Source: Halomonas chromatireducens (GTDB lineage Bacteria > Pseudomonadota > Gammaproteobacteria > Pseudomonadales > Halomonadaceae). Taken from it: DNA of 64,000 nucleotides. Where the stretch lies: the NCBI RefSeq assembly GCF_001545155.1, contig NZ_CP014226.1:275467-339466 (forward strand), written 5' to 3'. A model generated the notes under the pieces. The model was not told the origin of the DNA. It worked only from the letters and a program-made list of their open reading frames with translations, and did not search any database. The position numbers were made by a program, and so were the translations under genes. Of this stretch, positions 47,648-56,149 are shown in pieces (the first letter of the stretch is position 1; each line of letters opens with the position of its first letter).

Positions 47648-48922
47648 ATGAGAGAAACCACCAAGCCCTGGTCCCAGCCCATGCCGGAGCAGCAGTTCAC
47701 CCTGATGCAGCAGATTCTGGATGCTCCCAGCCCCGTGGGGTTGGAGGGCGCCATGACCTACGGTGTGCTCAAGCCCTATTTCGAAACTTTCGCCCCCGGC
47801 GACTGGCATCTACACCAGTACAAGGGGCATGCCGGCGTGGTGCTGGACACCCACCCCGGCCGGAACGACCTGTTCAAGGTGATGATCATCGGCCACGCCG
47901 ACAAGATCCGCATGCAGGTGCGCAGCATCGGTGACGATGGCAAGATCTGGATCAACACCGACGCTTTCCTGCCCAATGTGTTGGTCGGCCACGAGGTCAA
48001 GCTGTTCAGCGAGGACCCCCAGGTGCCGGGCCATTATCGCATCATCCAGGGCGGCACCGTGGAAGCGTTGGGCGCCATCCACTTCTCCGACCCGGCCCAG
48101 CGCGAAGGCCGCAAGGGTATAAAGAAGGAGCAGATCTACCTCGACCTGCAGATCCACGGCGAGAACAAGAAGCAGCAAGTGCTCAATCTCGGCGTGCGTC
48201 CCGGCGACTCCATCATCTTCGACCGCCCCATTCGTCCCGGCTTCAGCCCCGACACCTTCTACGGCGCCTACCTGGATAACGGCCTGGGCTGCTTCGTCAC
48301 CGCCGAGGTGGCGCGATTGATCGCCGAGGCCGGCGGTACCGAGCAGGTGCGCGTGTTGTTCGCCATCGCCAGCTACGAGGAGATCGGCCGCTTCGGAAGC
48401 CGTGTGCTGGCCGGGGAACTGCGCCCGGACGTGGTGATCGGCGTTGACGTCAACCACGACTACGTGGCGGCCCCCGGTATCGGCGACCGGCGCATGCAGC
48501 CGCTGGAGATGGGCAAGGGCTTCACCATGTCGGTGGGTGCCATTGCCAGCGAGCAGCTCAACCGCATCATCGAGACCACTGCCCGGGAACATGGTATTCC
48601 CATGCAGCGGGACATCGTTGGCGCCGACACCGGCACCGATGGCATGGCCGGTGTGCTGGCTGCCGTGGATTGCGCCGCCACCTCCATCGGCTTCCCCATT
48701 CGCAACATGCACACCATCTCCGAAACCGGTAACACCCAGGACGTGCTGGCCGCCATCCACGTGCTGACGCACACCCTCCAGGCGCTGGATGCCTTGCCGG
48801 ACCCGCACCGCGAGTTCCTGGACAACCACCCGCGTCTCGATGAGGCATCCCGCCTGGGACACCAGGGCTCGACCAAGCCCGACGATGAGGAAAGCGACAA
48901 CAACAAGAGGGGAGACGAGTAG
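47648..48922 (+). CDS. M42-family peptidase, NAGGN-system type
   Basis: A 424-residue M42 metallopeptidase of the type found beside N-acetylglutaminylglutamine amide (NAGGN) synthesis genes. It has IIGHADKIRMQV with the first zinc His, AYLDNGLGCFVTAEVA with the bridging Asp, ASYEEIGRFGSR with the catalytic Glu pair, and GVDVNHDY. The C-terminal 40 residues are acidic. GAGGAG lies five bases before the ATG. The other members of the trio (ATP-grasp/GNAT ligase and asparagine-synthase-like gene) are absent here; the upstream neighbour is an unrelated PRC-barrel gene. Confidence 0.85.
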   Translation: MRETTKPWSQPMPEQQFTLMQQILDAPSPVGLEGAMTYGVLKPYFETFAPGDWHLHQYKGHAGVVLDTHPGRNDLFKVMIIGHADKIRMQVRSIGDDGKIWINTDAFLPNVLVGHEVKLFSEDPQVPGHYRIIQGGTVEALGAIHFSDPAQREGRKGIKKEQIYLDLQIHGENKKQQVLNLGVRPGDSIIFDRPIRPGFSPDTFYGAYLDNGLGCFVTAEVARLIAEAGGTEQVRVLFAIASYEEIGRFGSRVLAGELRPDVVIGVDVNHDYVAAPGIGDRRMQPLEMGKGFTMSVGAIASEQLNRIIETTAREHGIPMQRDIVGADTGTDGMAGVLAAVDCAATSIGFPIRNMHTISETGNTQDVLAAIHVLTHTLQALDALPDPHREFLDNHPRLDEASRLGHQGSTKPDDEESDNNKRGDE

Positions 48923-48957
48923 GCCGCCAGGGTAACCAGGAGCGGTCAACCCGAGAC

Positions 48958-49338
48958 ATGATCATGAGAGCAGAGCCCCATACTCCTCTGGCAGGTCAAG
49001 TCCGCAAGGTGCTCGAAACGGCACCCGAGGCGATGTTGCCGATGACCTATCAGCAGCTCGCCGAGGCGCTGGGCCTCAAGCCCCCGCGCACCATCCAGCG
49101 CATCGCACATGCCCTGGAAACCCTGATGCGTGAAGATGCCGAGCAGGGGCAGCCCTTCATCGCAGCGCTGGTTGTCAGCCGCCGGGGCGAGGGCCTACCA
49201 GCGCAGGGCTTCTTCGATCTTGCCGTGGAACTGGGGCGCTTCCCGGCGGATCCGGAGCAGCACGCAGCGGCCTATCGGGAGGAGTTCCGGCAGGTGATGC
49301 CTTCCATACATCACACTCGCCCACTTGGCGGAGGCTGA
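48958..49338 (+). CDS. Conserved hypothetical protein with HTH-like N-terminus
   Basis: A 126-residue protein 36 bases after the M42 peptidase gene, so probably in one operon. Residues about 10-60 resemble a winged-helix or helix-turn-helix (VLETAPEAMLPMTYQQLAEALGLKPPRTIQRIAHALETLMREDA). The second half contains LVVSRRGEGLPAQGFFDLAVELGRFP. Similar small proteins occur in other proteobacteria, but no function is known to me. It ends 18 bases from the convergent TRAP cluster. Confidence 0.6.
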   Translation: MIMRAEPHTPLAGQVRKVLETAPEAMLPMTYQQLAEALGLKPPRTIQRIAHALETLMREDAEQGQPFIAALVVSRRGEGLPAQGFFDLAVELGRFPADPEQHAAAYREEFRQVMPSIHHTRPLGGG

Positions 49339-49355
49339 TACAATCCTTGGTGTAT

Positions 49356-50630
49356 TCAGAACACAAGTTGCGGAAGGAAGGTAGAGATAGCTGGTACAAA
49401 GGCCAGCAGAAGCAGGCATCCGATAAGGGCTGCCAGGAAAGGAATTATCATGCGAGACAGTTGCCCAATAGAGACGCCGGAAATACTGCAAGTGGCAAAT
49501 AGAGTAATACCTACAGGTGGTGTTGCCATGCCAATAGCCAGCGCCACGACGGTAATGACACCAAAGTGAACCATGTCGATGCCGAGCTGTTGGGCGATAG
49601 GGGTGAATATAGGCACAACCAGCAGAATGATAGCTCCAGTTTCCATGAACGTGCCGAGAATCAGATACATCAGGATCATCAGCATCAAGATAATGTAAGT
49701 GTTGGTTGATAACCCCAGGATGGTACTGGAGGCCATTTGTGGGACCTGCTCGATAGTCATGATCCAGCCAAAGGGACTGGCAACGGCAATGAGAAGCACG
49801 ATCATTGCCGAGTTCAATGATGCCTTGTAGAAGACCGGGGTGATATCTTTCCAGCCAAGCTCCTTGTAAATGAAAATACTGACAAAGAGGCCGTATACGA
49901 CAGCGATGCCAGCCGATTCTGTCGGCGTGAATACCCCTGTCATGATTCCACCAAGAATGATGATGGGCATCAAGATTCCCCAGGAGGAGTCAAGCAGCTT
50001 TTTCCAGCGTTGCCGCCAGCTCTGCTTTTGCTCTGCAGGATAGCCCAGTTGATGAGAGCGTATGATGCTGACAGCGATCAGTGCGCCAGCAAGCATGGCG
50101 CCAGGCAGGATACCAGCCACAAACAATTGCCCGATGGAAACATCGGCAACGATACCAAACAGGATAAAGGTAATGCTAGGTGGAATCACGACACCAAGGC
50201 ATGAAGCGGAGGCAACGACAGAAGACGCATACGGCCTTGAATATCCGCGCTTTACCATTTCGGGAATGGTCAGTTCGCCGACGGCCGCAGCGGTGCCGGG
50301 AGCCGATCCGGAAATAGAAGCAAAAAACGTACAAGCCATGACTGAAACAGCGGCGAGTCCGCCCTTGAAGTGCCCGACCAATGCACTCGCCAAGCCAACG
50401 ATTCGTTTTGATATACCGCCACGCTCCATGATGGATCCGGCCATCATGAATAAAGGAATGGCAAGTAGAGGGAAGGAATTAATGCCGGCCACCATGCGTT
50501 GCGGCAGCATCTCGATGGGCATCATGCCTGAAGCCAGCAAGCTGGCTAATGCTGCAAGCCCCATGGCAAAGCCAATTGGGATGTTGATCATGAAACAGAC
50601 CACAAGCACAGTAAGAAGTACAGTCAACAT
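49356..50630 (-). CDS. dctM: TRAP transporter large permease
   Basis: A 424-residue polytopic protein of the DctM family. Around twelve hydrophobic segments are visible, with the family blocks IPLFMMAGSIMERGGISKRIV and GSAPGTAAAVGELTIPEMVKRGY (residues about 60-140) and the closing VGITLFATCSISGVSIGQLSRMIIPFL. It uses the Na+ gradient to move the organic acid delivered by DctP. It starts one base after dctQ stops and is the last gene of the cluster. Base use is visibly AT-richer than the flanking genes. Confidence 0.94.
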   Translation of the reverse strand: MLTVLLTVLVVCFMINIPIGFAMGLAALASLLASGMMPIEMLPQRMVAGINSFPLLAIPLFMMAGSIMERGGISKRIVGLASALVGHFKGGLAAVSVMACTFFASISGSAPGTAAAVGELTIPEMVKRGYSRPYASSVVASASCLGVVIPPSITFILFGIVADVSIGQLFVAGILPGAMLAGALIAVSIIRSHQLGYPAEQKQSWRQRWKKLLDSSWGILMPIIILGGIMTGVFTPTESAGIAVVYGLFVSIFIYKELGWKDITPVFYKASLNSAMIVLLIAVASPFGWIMTIEQVPQMASSTILGLSTNTYIILMLMILMYLILGTFMETGAIILLVVPIFTPIAQQLGIDMVHFGVITVVALAIGMATPPVGITLFATCSISGVSIGQLSRMIIPFLAALIGCLLLLAFVPAISTFLPQLVF

Positions 50631-50631
50631 G

Positions 50632-51132
50632 TCATGGCCCCTTGCGCATTGTTTTTAAATTATTTTTAGAATTGATTGCCCCGACCAGACAGTAAAAAAA
50701 TATAAGTGCGCCCATCGTGGGTACTGAAAAATACACCCAGCTCATGGGGATGCCTAGTGCGGGAGATGATTGAAACCTTGTTGCGAGTACAACTTTCCAG
50801 CCGTAGTACACCAAATGTCCCGAAAAGAACATTATGGCAAGATATCCAATGATCTCTATCATGAGCTGTCTTTTTCTATTGAAGAGCCCGACTATGATGT
50901 TGATGCCAATGTGTATTTTTTCACGCACTCCCATGGCAATCGCCAGAAAGCTGCACCAGATGAATATAAACCGAATAGCCTCTTCGCTCCATGAGCTGGA
51001 TTTATTAAACCCGTAGCGCATGACGACTTGGTAAAATGTCAATGATGCGATGGCAATCATCATGGCAACCAGGCATGACTTGAGAAACGTGTCCAGGTAG
51101 AATATTGGGCTAAACGTCTTTTTGTTATCCAC
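50632..51132 (-). CDS. dctQ: TRAP transporter small permease
   Basis: A 166-residue four-helix membrane protein of the DctQ family (LKSCLVAMMIAIASLTFYQVVMRYGFNKSSSWSEEAIRFIFIWCSFLAIAMGVREKIHIG). The block with the conserved WSEE and R-x-x-F is diagnostic. GTG 51132 is preferred, since AAGGA lies seven bases upstream; TTG 51135 is possible. It lies beyond the strong hairpin after dctP, which fits lower permease than binding-protein expression. Confidence 0.9.
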   Translation of the reverse strand: MDNKKTFSPIFYLDTFLKSCLVAMMIAIASLTFYQVVMRYGFNKSSSWSEEAIRFIFIWCSFLAIAMGVREKIHIGINIIVGLFNRKRQLMIEIIGYLAIMFFSGHLVYYGWKVVLATRFQSSPALGIPMSWVYFSVPTMGALIFFYCLVGAINSKNNLKTMRKGP

Positions 51133-51170
51133 CAATATTTCCTTATAAGTTGATCAGGCCGAAAGAAGGA

Positions 51171-51202
51171 CACCGGGGTGCCATGGCTTTGGCACCCCGG
51201 TG
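51171..51202 (-). terminator. Strong hairpin between dctP and dctQ (attenuator)
   Basis: CACCGGGGTGCCA (51171-51183), loop TGGCTT, TGGCACCCCGGTG (51190-51202) is a perfect 13-bp GC-rich inverted repeat. On the transcribed minus strand it is followed by TCCTTCTTTC. It lies 6 bases after the dctP stop and before dctQ. Such hairpins stabilise or partly terminate messages so that the binding protein is made in excess of the permeases. Confidence 0.8.
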
Positions 51203-51208
51203 CAATGC

Positions 51209-52234
51209 TTATTCAGTCGCCATGATGGCCCTGATGAGCTCTTCACCTCGCGATGCATCGCCGCTGCCCAGCATTTCATAGTAGCTAGGATAAATATGTT
51301 CAGCTGCGGCCTCAATAAATGCGTCTTTTTCAACCTCATTGATTTTCATGCCATTGCTTTCAAGCACGCTTCGCATCTCGACCTCGTATTCAACAAGGGA
51401 TTCACGCTGGATATTGCTTGCTTCCACGGATGCCTGGGATATGATCTCCTGGTGCTCTTCATCCAGTGTCTGCCACCACTTCTCGGCAGCAATATACTGC
51501 CTTGGATAATAAAAGTGCCCACTAAGGGAGAGGTAATCCTGAACTTCATAAAAACGTTGGCTGTAAATGAGGTTCATCGGATTTTCCTGGCCATCAACAA
51601 CACCTTGTTGTAGTGCCGTGTAAAGCTCGCCAAATGACATTGGTACGGCTGAAGCACCAAATGCATTGATCGTGTCGACCATGACCTCACTTTCCATCAC
51701 GCGAATACTAAGACCCTGCAGGTCTTCCATTGTATGGATGGGTCGCTGGTCATTGGTGAAGTATCTGAATCCCCCGTCGTTATACGCTAGATGCCGGATC
51801 CCCACGTCCGTGTATTTTTCCTGAACGGACCTGCCGATGTCCCCATCCAGGACAGTATGAGCATGCTCAATGTCACGGAAGATGAAGGGAAGGTCCCACA
51901 GCATGGCTTCTGGCACGAACCCACCCATCGGTCCATTTTCGACATCAGCCATTTCAATCATGCCCAGCTGTATGCCTTCGACAATTGTTCTGGCATCCCC
52001 AAGCTGGCCGGCTGGATATATTTGAACACTGATTGCACCGTTGGAGCGCTCTTCCACCATGTCCTTGAAGGCGTTAACACCAACATTCTGAGGGTCGTCA
52101 GGGTTCGTATTCCCATTGTGGGCGAACTTGATGTTAACGGTAGACTGTGCGGATGCACTCATTGTCAATGCTGCAAACAAGGTGGTGGCAGCCACAAGGC
52201 CTGCTATTGCAGAGCCTGATTTCTTGATGTTCAT
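51209..52234 (-). CDS. dctP: TRAP transporter substrate-binding protein
   Basis: A 341-residue periplasmic binding protein of the DctP family. It has a signal peptide (IAGLVAATTLFAALTMSASA, cleavage near residue 29) and the canonical VNIKFAHNGNTNPDDPQNVGVNAFKDMVEERSNG. The region LQGLSIRVMESEVMVDTINAFGASAVPMSFGELYTALQQGVVDGQENP carries the Arg and Asn that bind a carboxylate. The ligand is likely an organic or sugar acid, judging from the enzymes encoded upstream. AAGGA is seven bases before the ATG. Confidence 0.94.
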   Translation of the reverse strand: MNIKKSGSAIAGLVAATTLFAALTMSASAQSTVNIKFAHNGNTNPDDPQNVGVNAFKDMVEERSNGAISVQIYPAGQLGDARTIVEGIQLGMIEMADVENGPMGGFVPEAMLWDLPFIFRDIEHAHTVLDGDIGRSVQEKYTDVGIRHLAYNDGGFRYFTNDQRPIHTMEDLQGLSIRVMESEVMVDTINAFGASAVPMSFGELYTALQQGVVDGQENPMNLIYSQRFYEVQDYLSLSGHFYYPRQYIAAEKWWQTLDEEHQEIISQASVEASNIQRESLVEYEVEMRSVLESNGMKINEVEKDAFIEAAAEHIYPSYYEMLGSGDASRGEELIRAIMATE

Positions 52235-52273
52235 ATTGTTGTCCTTGTATTGATGGCTTTCTTGGTATTTTGC

Positions 52274-53230
52274 TTAGTTTACAGGGTTGCTGGCTTTCCC
52301 ATTTCTTATTGTTCTGACTATTTCCTGTGATGCTTTTTTTCTTAATGCTGCTACGGAATCTTGGGATAAAAAGGCCGTGTGAGGAGTGATGACAACATTA
52401 TCCAGGCTGGAGAGCTCAGGCGCACCTTCTGGAGGTTCCTGCTCCAGTACATCCATGGCTGCTCCGGCGAGTCGGCCTTCTATCAGCGCGGTAAAAAGGT
52501 CATTTTCCTGTATGAGTCCTCCTCTGGATGTGTTGATGACAACGGAGGTTTCTTTCATTTTCGACAATGTTGATTTATTTAGTATGTGCCTGGTGTCCTC
52601 TGTCAGTGGGAGATGTAAGGATAGAAAGTCGACTTCATGAAGAAACTCATCGAAGTCTTCTATCTGGCTGATGTGGTGTTGAGCGAGAAGGTCGGGTGAA
52701 CTATATGGGTCATAGCCCACAACTTCCAAGCCAAAAGCCCTGGCTCGTAGAGCCACCTGCTGTCCGATGGCACCACAGCCTAGCAAGCCAAACTTCTTTC
52801 CTCTGAGCTGAGGCACGCTTTTCGCCTGGTTGGCATTCCAAACACCTTGCTTGACTTGGCTATCCAAGTGGCAGATTTTTCTCACCAGAGCAAGGAACAT
52901 TCCGAAGGTATGGTCTGCCACTTCATCCTGGCAATAGTCCGGAACGTTAGCAACGATGATTCCCTTTCTCGATGCCGCCTCCACGTCTATGTTGTTATAT
53001 CCGATGCCGGCTTTCACTATTATCTTGCAGCGATCCAGCTGCTCAATGAGCTCTGCACTTACGTCGGCATAAACGACCAAGAGCGCATCAGCATCTTTTC
53101 CCAGTTCGCCTAGGCTGGCAAGTTCGCCAGAAGGGCTTAGCCTGAAGTCGATGCTTTCTTTTTGGAACACATCTTGCTCAACCAGTGTGTCAGGAAAGAT
53201 CGTGTCTGTCATCAAGACCGAGGGGTTCAC
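52274..53230 (-). CDS. NAD-dependent 2-hydroxyacid dehydrogenase
   Basis: A 318-residue D-isomer-specific 2-hydroxyacid dehydrogenase. The Rossmann motif is GLLGCGAIGQQVALRAR, the substrate Arg lies in VVINTSRGGLIQ, the catalytic Glu in DVLEQEPPEG, and the catalytic His in VVITPHTAFLS. A GTG at 53230 is preferred; the longer frame to 53272 opens with TTG. It is encoded between the FAH-family gene and dctP, so it probably acts on the imported hydroxy acid. Substrate is not fixed by sequence. Confidence 0.9.
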   Translation of the reverse strand: MNPSVLMTDTIFPDTLVEQDVFQKESIDFRLSPSGELASLGELGKDADALLVVYADVSAELIEQLDRCKIIVKAGIGYNNIDVEAASRKGIIVANVPDYCQDEVADHTFGMFLALVRKICHLDSQVKQGVWNANQAKSVPQLRGKKFGLLGCGAIGQQVALRARAFGLEVVGYDPYSSPDLLAQHHISQIEDFDEFLHEVDFLSLHLPLTEDTRHILNKSTLSKMKETSVVINTSRGGLIQENDLFTALIEGRLAGAAMDVLEQEPPEGAPELSSLDNVVITPHTAFLSQDSVAALRKKASQEIVRTIRNGKASNPVN

Positions 53231-53332
53231 GATATTGTCTCTCTTTTCATTTCTGTTGTTTTTATACAGCAAGGCCTGGCACCATCGTTGTGATGCGACG
53301 CCACCGTCATGCCTGCTGCAAGGTTTTTCTTT

Positions 53333-54088
53333 TTATGCGATTTTTAACGCGTTAGTCAGGGTGCCAATTCCGTCAATCGTGACGGACATTACATCACCGC
53401 TATTGACCGGGCCAACCCCATGGGGCGTGCCGGTGAGAATGACATCGCCTGGCAGTAGAGTCATGCACTTCGATACATAACTTACGATCTCGTTGACACC
53501 AAATATGAACATGTTGATGTTGGAGCTTTGTCGGACCTCGCCGTTTACGGTTAGCTGGATTTTAGCATCTTTCTGATTGATATCGCTTACGATGCCCGGA
53601 CCCAGCGGACAAAATGTGTCAAAGGACTTTCCACGTGTCCATTGCTTGTCGCTCAGTTGAATTGCGCGAGCGGTGAAGTCATTGGCGCAAGTAAACCCGA
53701 ATATTGCTCCCTCTGCCTCATTGGCTGAAATGTTTTTTGCTTTCTTCCCAATGACAATGGCCAGCTCGCCCTCATGGTCAAGTCGCCCCGTATTACTGGG
53801 TGCGACGATGTCATCTTCGTGTGCAATAACTGTAGTCGGTGGTTTCAGGAACAGCAGCGGTGCCTCAGGCAGCGCTTCATTCATTTCTTTGGCATGATCC
53901 AGATAATTAAGACCTACGCAAACCACTTTTGTTGGCTGACAAGGTGGGAGTAACGTGACTGAGGAGGCAGGTACCGTCTCATCGCTCAGCTCAGGGTTTT
54001 CGAACATACTTCCTTCAAGCTTCGTGACGAGGCCATCCTTCATGTATCCTTCGTATGTGTTGTTGTTATGTTCATAACGGACGTACAT
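53333..54088 (-). CDS. Fumarylacetoacetate hydrolase-family enzyme
   Basis: A 251-residue FAH-superfamily protein: CVGLNYLDHAKEMNEALPEAPLLFLKPPTTV, then DHEGELAIVIGKKAKNIS with the metal-binding Glu pair, and FTCANDFTARAIQLSDKQWTRGKSFDTFCPLGP. Members include 2-keto-3-deoxy acid dehydratases and hydrolases and acylpyruvases, usually Mg2+ dependent. With the dehydrogenase and TRAP genes this suggests use of a sugar acid or related keto acid. It starts two bases after the regulator stops. Confidence 0.9.
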   Translation of the reverse strand: MYVRYEHNNNTYEGYMKDGLVTKLEGSMFENPELSDETVPASSVTLLPPCQPTKVVCVGLNYLDHAKEMNEALPEAPLLFLKPPTTVIAHEDDIVAPSNTGRLDHEGELAIVIGKKAKNISANEAEGAIFGFTCANDFTARAIQLSDKQWTRGKSFDTFCPLGPGIVSDINQKDAKIQLTVNGEVRQSSNINMFIFGVNEIVSYVSKCMTLLPGDVILTGTPHGVGPVNSGDVMSVTIDGIGTLTNALKIA

Positions 54089-54090
54089 AT

Positions 54091-54846
54091 TTAAACTCCG
54101 GCTTTTGTTATTTCAGTTTTGACGAGATGGTTTAGCCTTTCCTGGACGTCGAGCAGGTGGAGCTGCATTTCTTGTTCTGCACGCTCCTCATTGTGTTGTT
54201 TCAAGGCCTCCAGTATTTTTCCATGGAAATTGATAGATTCCTTCATGACAGGCTTGTCGTACCCGACGCTTTTCTGGGTTCGGAATACCAACGTGATGAT
54301 GGAGTTGTATAAGCTGGCCAATACCCGGCTATTGGATGCCTTCGCGATTTGCTGGTGAAAAGCGATGTCAGCCAGGACATACTCGTCATTATTGTCCTCT
54401 TCTTCGGCCTTTACCATAAGCTCCAGTTGCTGTGACATGATGCTTATATCGCTGTTCGTTATCCTTTTTGCCGCCAGGCGAACCATGGCCTTTTCCAGAA
54501 ACATTCTGGCTTCGGTGACATCTTCGTAGCTGCAGTCGTCCAGCAATATTTTTAGAGCAAGTGTTTCCTCAAGGATGGAAGAAAAGTTTGTGGTAATAAC
54601 GGTTCCAGCATTGGTTCTATTAAGCAGTCCTTGGAGGGATAGGATTTTCAGCCCTTCCCGAACAGAGGCGCGACTCACACCAAACTGTTCGCACAGCTCC
54701 CTTTCACTTGGGATCCGGTCGCCTTCTTTGAGCTCACCACTAACGATCATGGACTTTATCTTTGCCACGACATCGTCACTCAAACTTTTCTTCTCAAGCG
54801 GCTCAATTTTCATAAGGCTGTGACTCGGTTCCGGGCTCGATTCCAT
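54091..54846 (-). CDS. GntR/FadR-family transcriptional regulator
   Basis: A 251-residue regulator. The N-terminal winged helix is SLSDDVVAKIKSMIVSGELKEGDRIPSERELCEQFGVSRASVREGLKIL (about residues 20-68), and an all-helical FCD domain covers about 95-230 (LFYNSI-type helices and conserved Asp/His metal residues, YVLADIAFHQQIAKASNSR). FadR-subgroup members control small catabolic operons and respond to organic acids. It is the first gene of the cluster and probably controls it. Neither ATG 54846 nor ATG 54813 has a clear ribosome-binding site; the longer form is given. Confidence 0.88.
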   Translation of the reverse strand: MESSPEPSHSLMKIEPLEKKSLSDDVVAKIKSMIVSGELKEGDRIPSERELCEQFGVSRASVREGLKILSLQGLLNRTNAGTVITTNFSSILEETLALKILLDDCSYEDVTEARMFLEKAMVRLAAKRITNSDISIMSQQLELMVKAEEEDNNDEYVLADIAFHQQIAKASNSRVLASLYNSIITLVFRTQKSVGYDKPVMKESINFHGKILEALKQHNEERAEQEMQLHLLDVQERLNHLVKTEITKAGV

Positions 54847-54861
54847 GGTTCTATGATCTGA

Positions 54862-54872
54862 TGGTCAGACCA
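54862..54872. promoter_or_regulatory. Candidate operator of the GntR regulator
   Basis: TGGTC-A-GACCA is a perfect 5-bp palindrome about a single central base. It fits the FadR-subgroup pattern TNGTNNNACNA and lies 16 bases upstream of the GntR start. Autoregulation and control of the whole downstream cluster are likely. Confidence 0.65.
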
Positions 54873-55012
54873 CGCTAGTGGCTTCAACTTAGCGACACCC
54901 GTGAAGCGAGTCAAGATAATTTTGCCATGCACCTGGGCGTTCGAGGTTCCGCTGCCTGGCTGGGCCGCCTGGACTCGGGCAGCTCTGGGCCCGGTGAGTA
55001 TCAAAGAGTGGC

Positions 55013-56149
55013 TTAGGGTCGAGTTGCGAAAGGAGAGGGTGAAGGGGGAGGGACGGGTGGGGGAGACGGCCGAATCAAAGTCGGCAGGCATGTCGTAGCG
55101 AAGAGGGCGGTCGCCACGAACGGGGAAGTCATCACACGCAGCAGCGCCGAGTAATCAAGGCCGAAGTGGATCTCCGTGCCGGGTGGCAGGTGATGTTGCG
55201 ATTCCAGCACCAGATGGTCGCTGCTGGCGGCGAGCACGCTGATGCCCTGTGGAGGGGCCAGGCCATCCGGGTCGACGTCCTGACGTCCGATGGCGGCAAT
55301 TGTCTGAATGATGGTGCCGCGCTCGCCTGTCTGCGTCGGTACGCCAAAAGCAGCCTCACCGGTTGCACCGCGTGGCGCTGTCGGCTTGGCCAGTGATTCG
55401 ATGACGGACACCACCAGGGTGAAAGCATCGGCGTGCAGGCCGTTCAGGGGTATTCGCGTGAGCGGGTCGCAGCCCAGCAGGATCGACTCGCCGAGCCGCA
55501 GGTCGTTGATTCGGCCAGCGGGCGCTGCGATGGCCCAGGCGAGATTGGCCGAATTGCCGCCGGAAACGAGGGACAGGTGCTGGCCCAGTTCGCTTTCGAG
55601 CCGGTTCACGAGTGCAGAGAGCTCACCCATGTTGTCGGCGCTGGGCACGACGCCAGCCCGGCACGCCAGGTTGGTGCCGAGGCCAGCAAGTGCCACATGA
55701 GGCGTGAGCGAAATGTGTCGGGCGAAGTCGAGTGCATTCTCTGGCAGTACGCCCTCGCGCAGGTCGCCCAGCTCCACCATCAGCACCAGGCCGTGAACCA
55801 CCCCGCGCCTGCCCGCCGCCCCTGACAATGCCTCCACGACATCACGTTCACTCACCTGACTGAGGCTGGCGCAGGCCACAGTCCGGTCTGCCTGGTCCGG
55901 CGTGGGCGATCGCAGCAGCGTCAGGGGTGCCTGTATACCCGCATCGCGAAGCGCCTCGAGGTTTTCGAGGCGAGAATCACCGAGACGCACCACGCCACCC
56001 GCGATCATGGCCTTCGCCACCTCGGGCGAGCCTAGCGTCGCCTTGGTGACGCCGGTGACATCGATGCCGCGCCCGGACAAGAGAGTGACCAGTGTGCGAG
56101 CGTTCTCCTCGATCTTGGTCAGATCGATTTCAATGCGAGGGCAGGTCAT
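55013..56149 (-). CDS. Alanine/ornithine racemase-like PLP enzyme
   Basis: A 378-residue fold-III PLP enzyme. The N-terminus (PRIEIDLTKIEENARTLVTLL) leads to the cofactor Lys36 in VTGVTKATLGSPEVAKAM. The barrel contains GGVVRLGDSRLENLEALRDAGI and VSGGNSANLAWA. It is closer to the ornithine-racemase/YhfX group than to biosynthetic Alr. Its ATG overlaps the TGA of the DUF1611 gene by four bases (ATGA). The last 20 residues are Pro/Ser-rich and look like an unconserved tail. A racemase coupled with a DUF1611 protein suggests D-amino-acid metabolism. Confidence 0.85.
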   Translation of the reverse strand: MTCPRIEIDLTKIEENARTLVTLLSGRGIDVTGVTKATLGSPEVAKAMIAGGVVRLGDSRLENLEALRDAGIQAPLTLLRSPTPDQADRTVACASLSQVSERDVVEALSGAAGRRGVVHGLVLMVELGDLREGVLPENALDFARHISLTPHVALAGLGTNLACRAGVVPSADNMGELSALVNRLESELGQHLSLVSGGNSANLAWAIAAPAGRINDLRLGESILLGCDPLTRIPLNGLHADAFTLVVSVIESLAKPTAPRGATGEAAFGVPTQTGERGTIIQTIAAIGRQDVDPDGLAPPQGISVLAASSDHLVLESQHHLPPGTEIHFGLDYSALLRVMTSPFVATALFATTCLPTLIRPSPPPVPPPSPSPFATRP

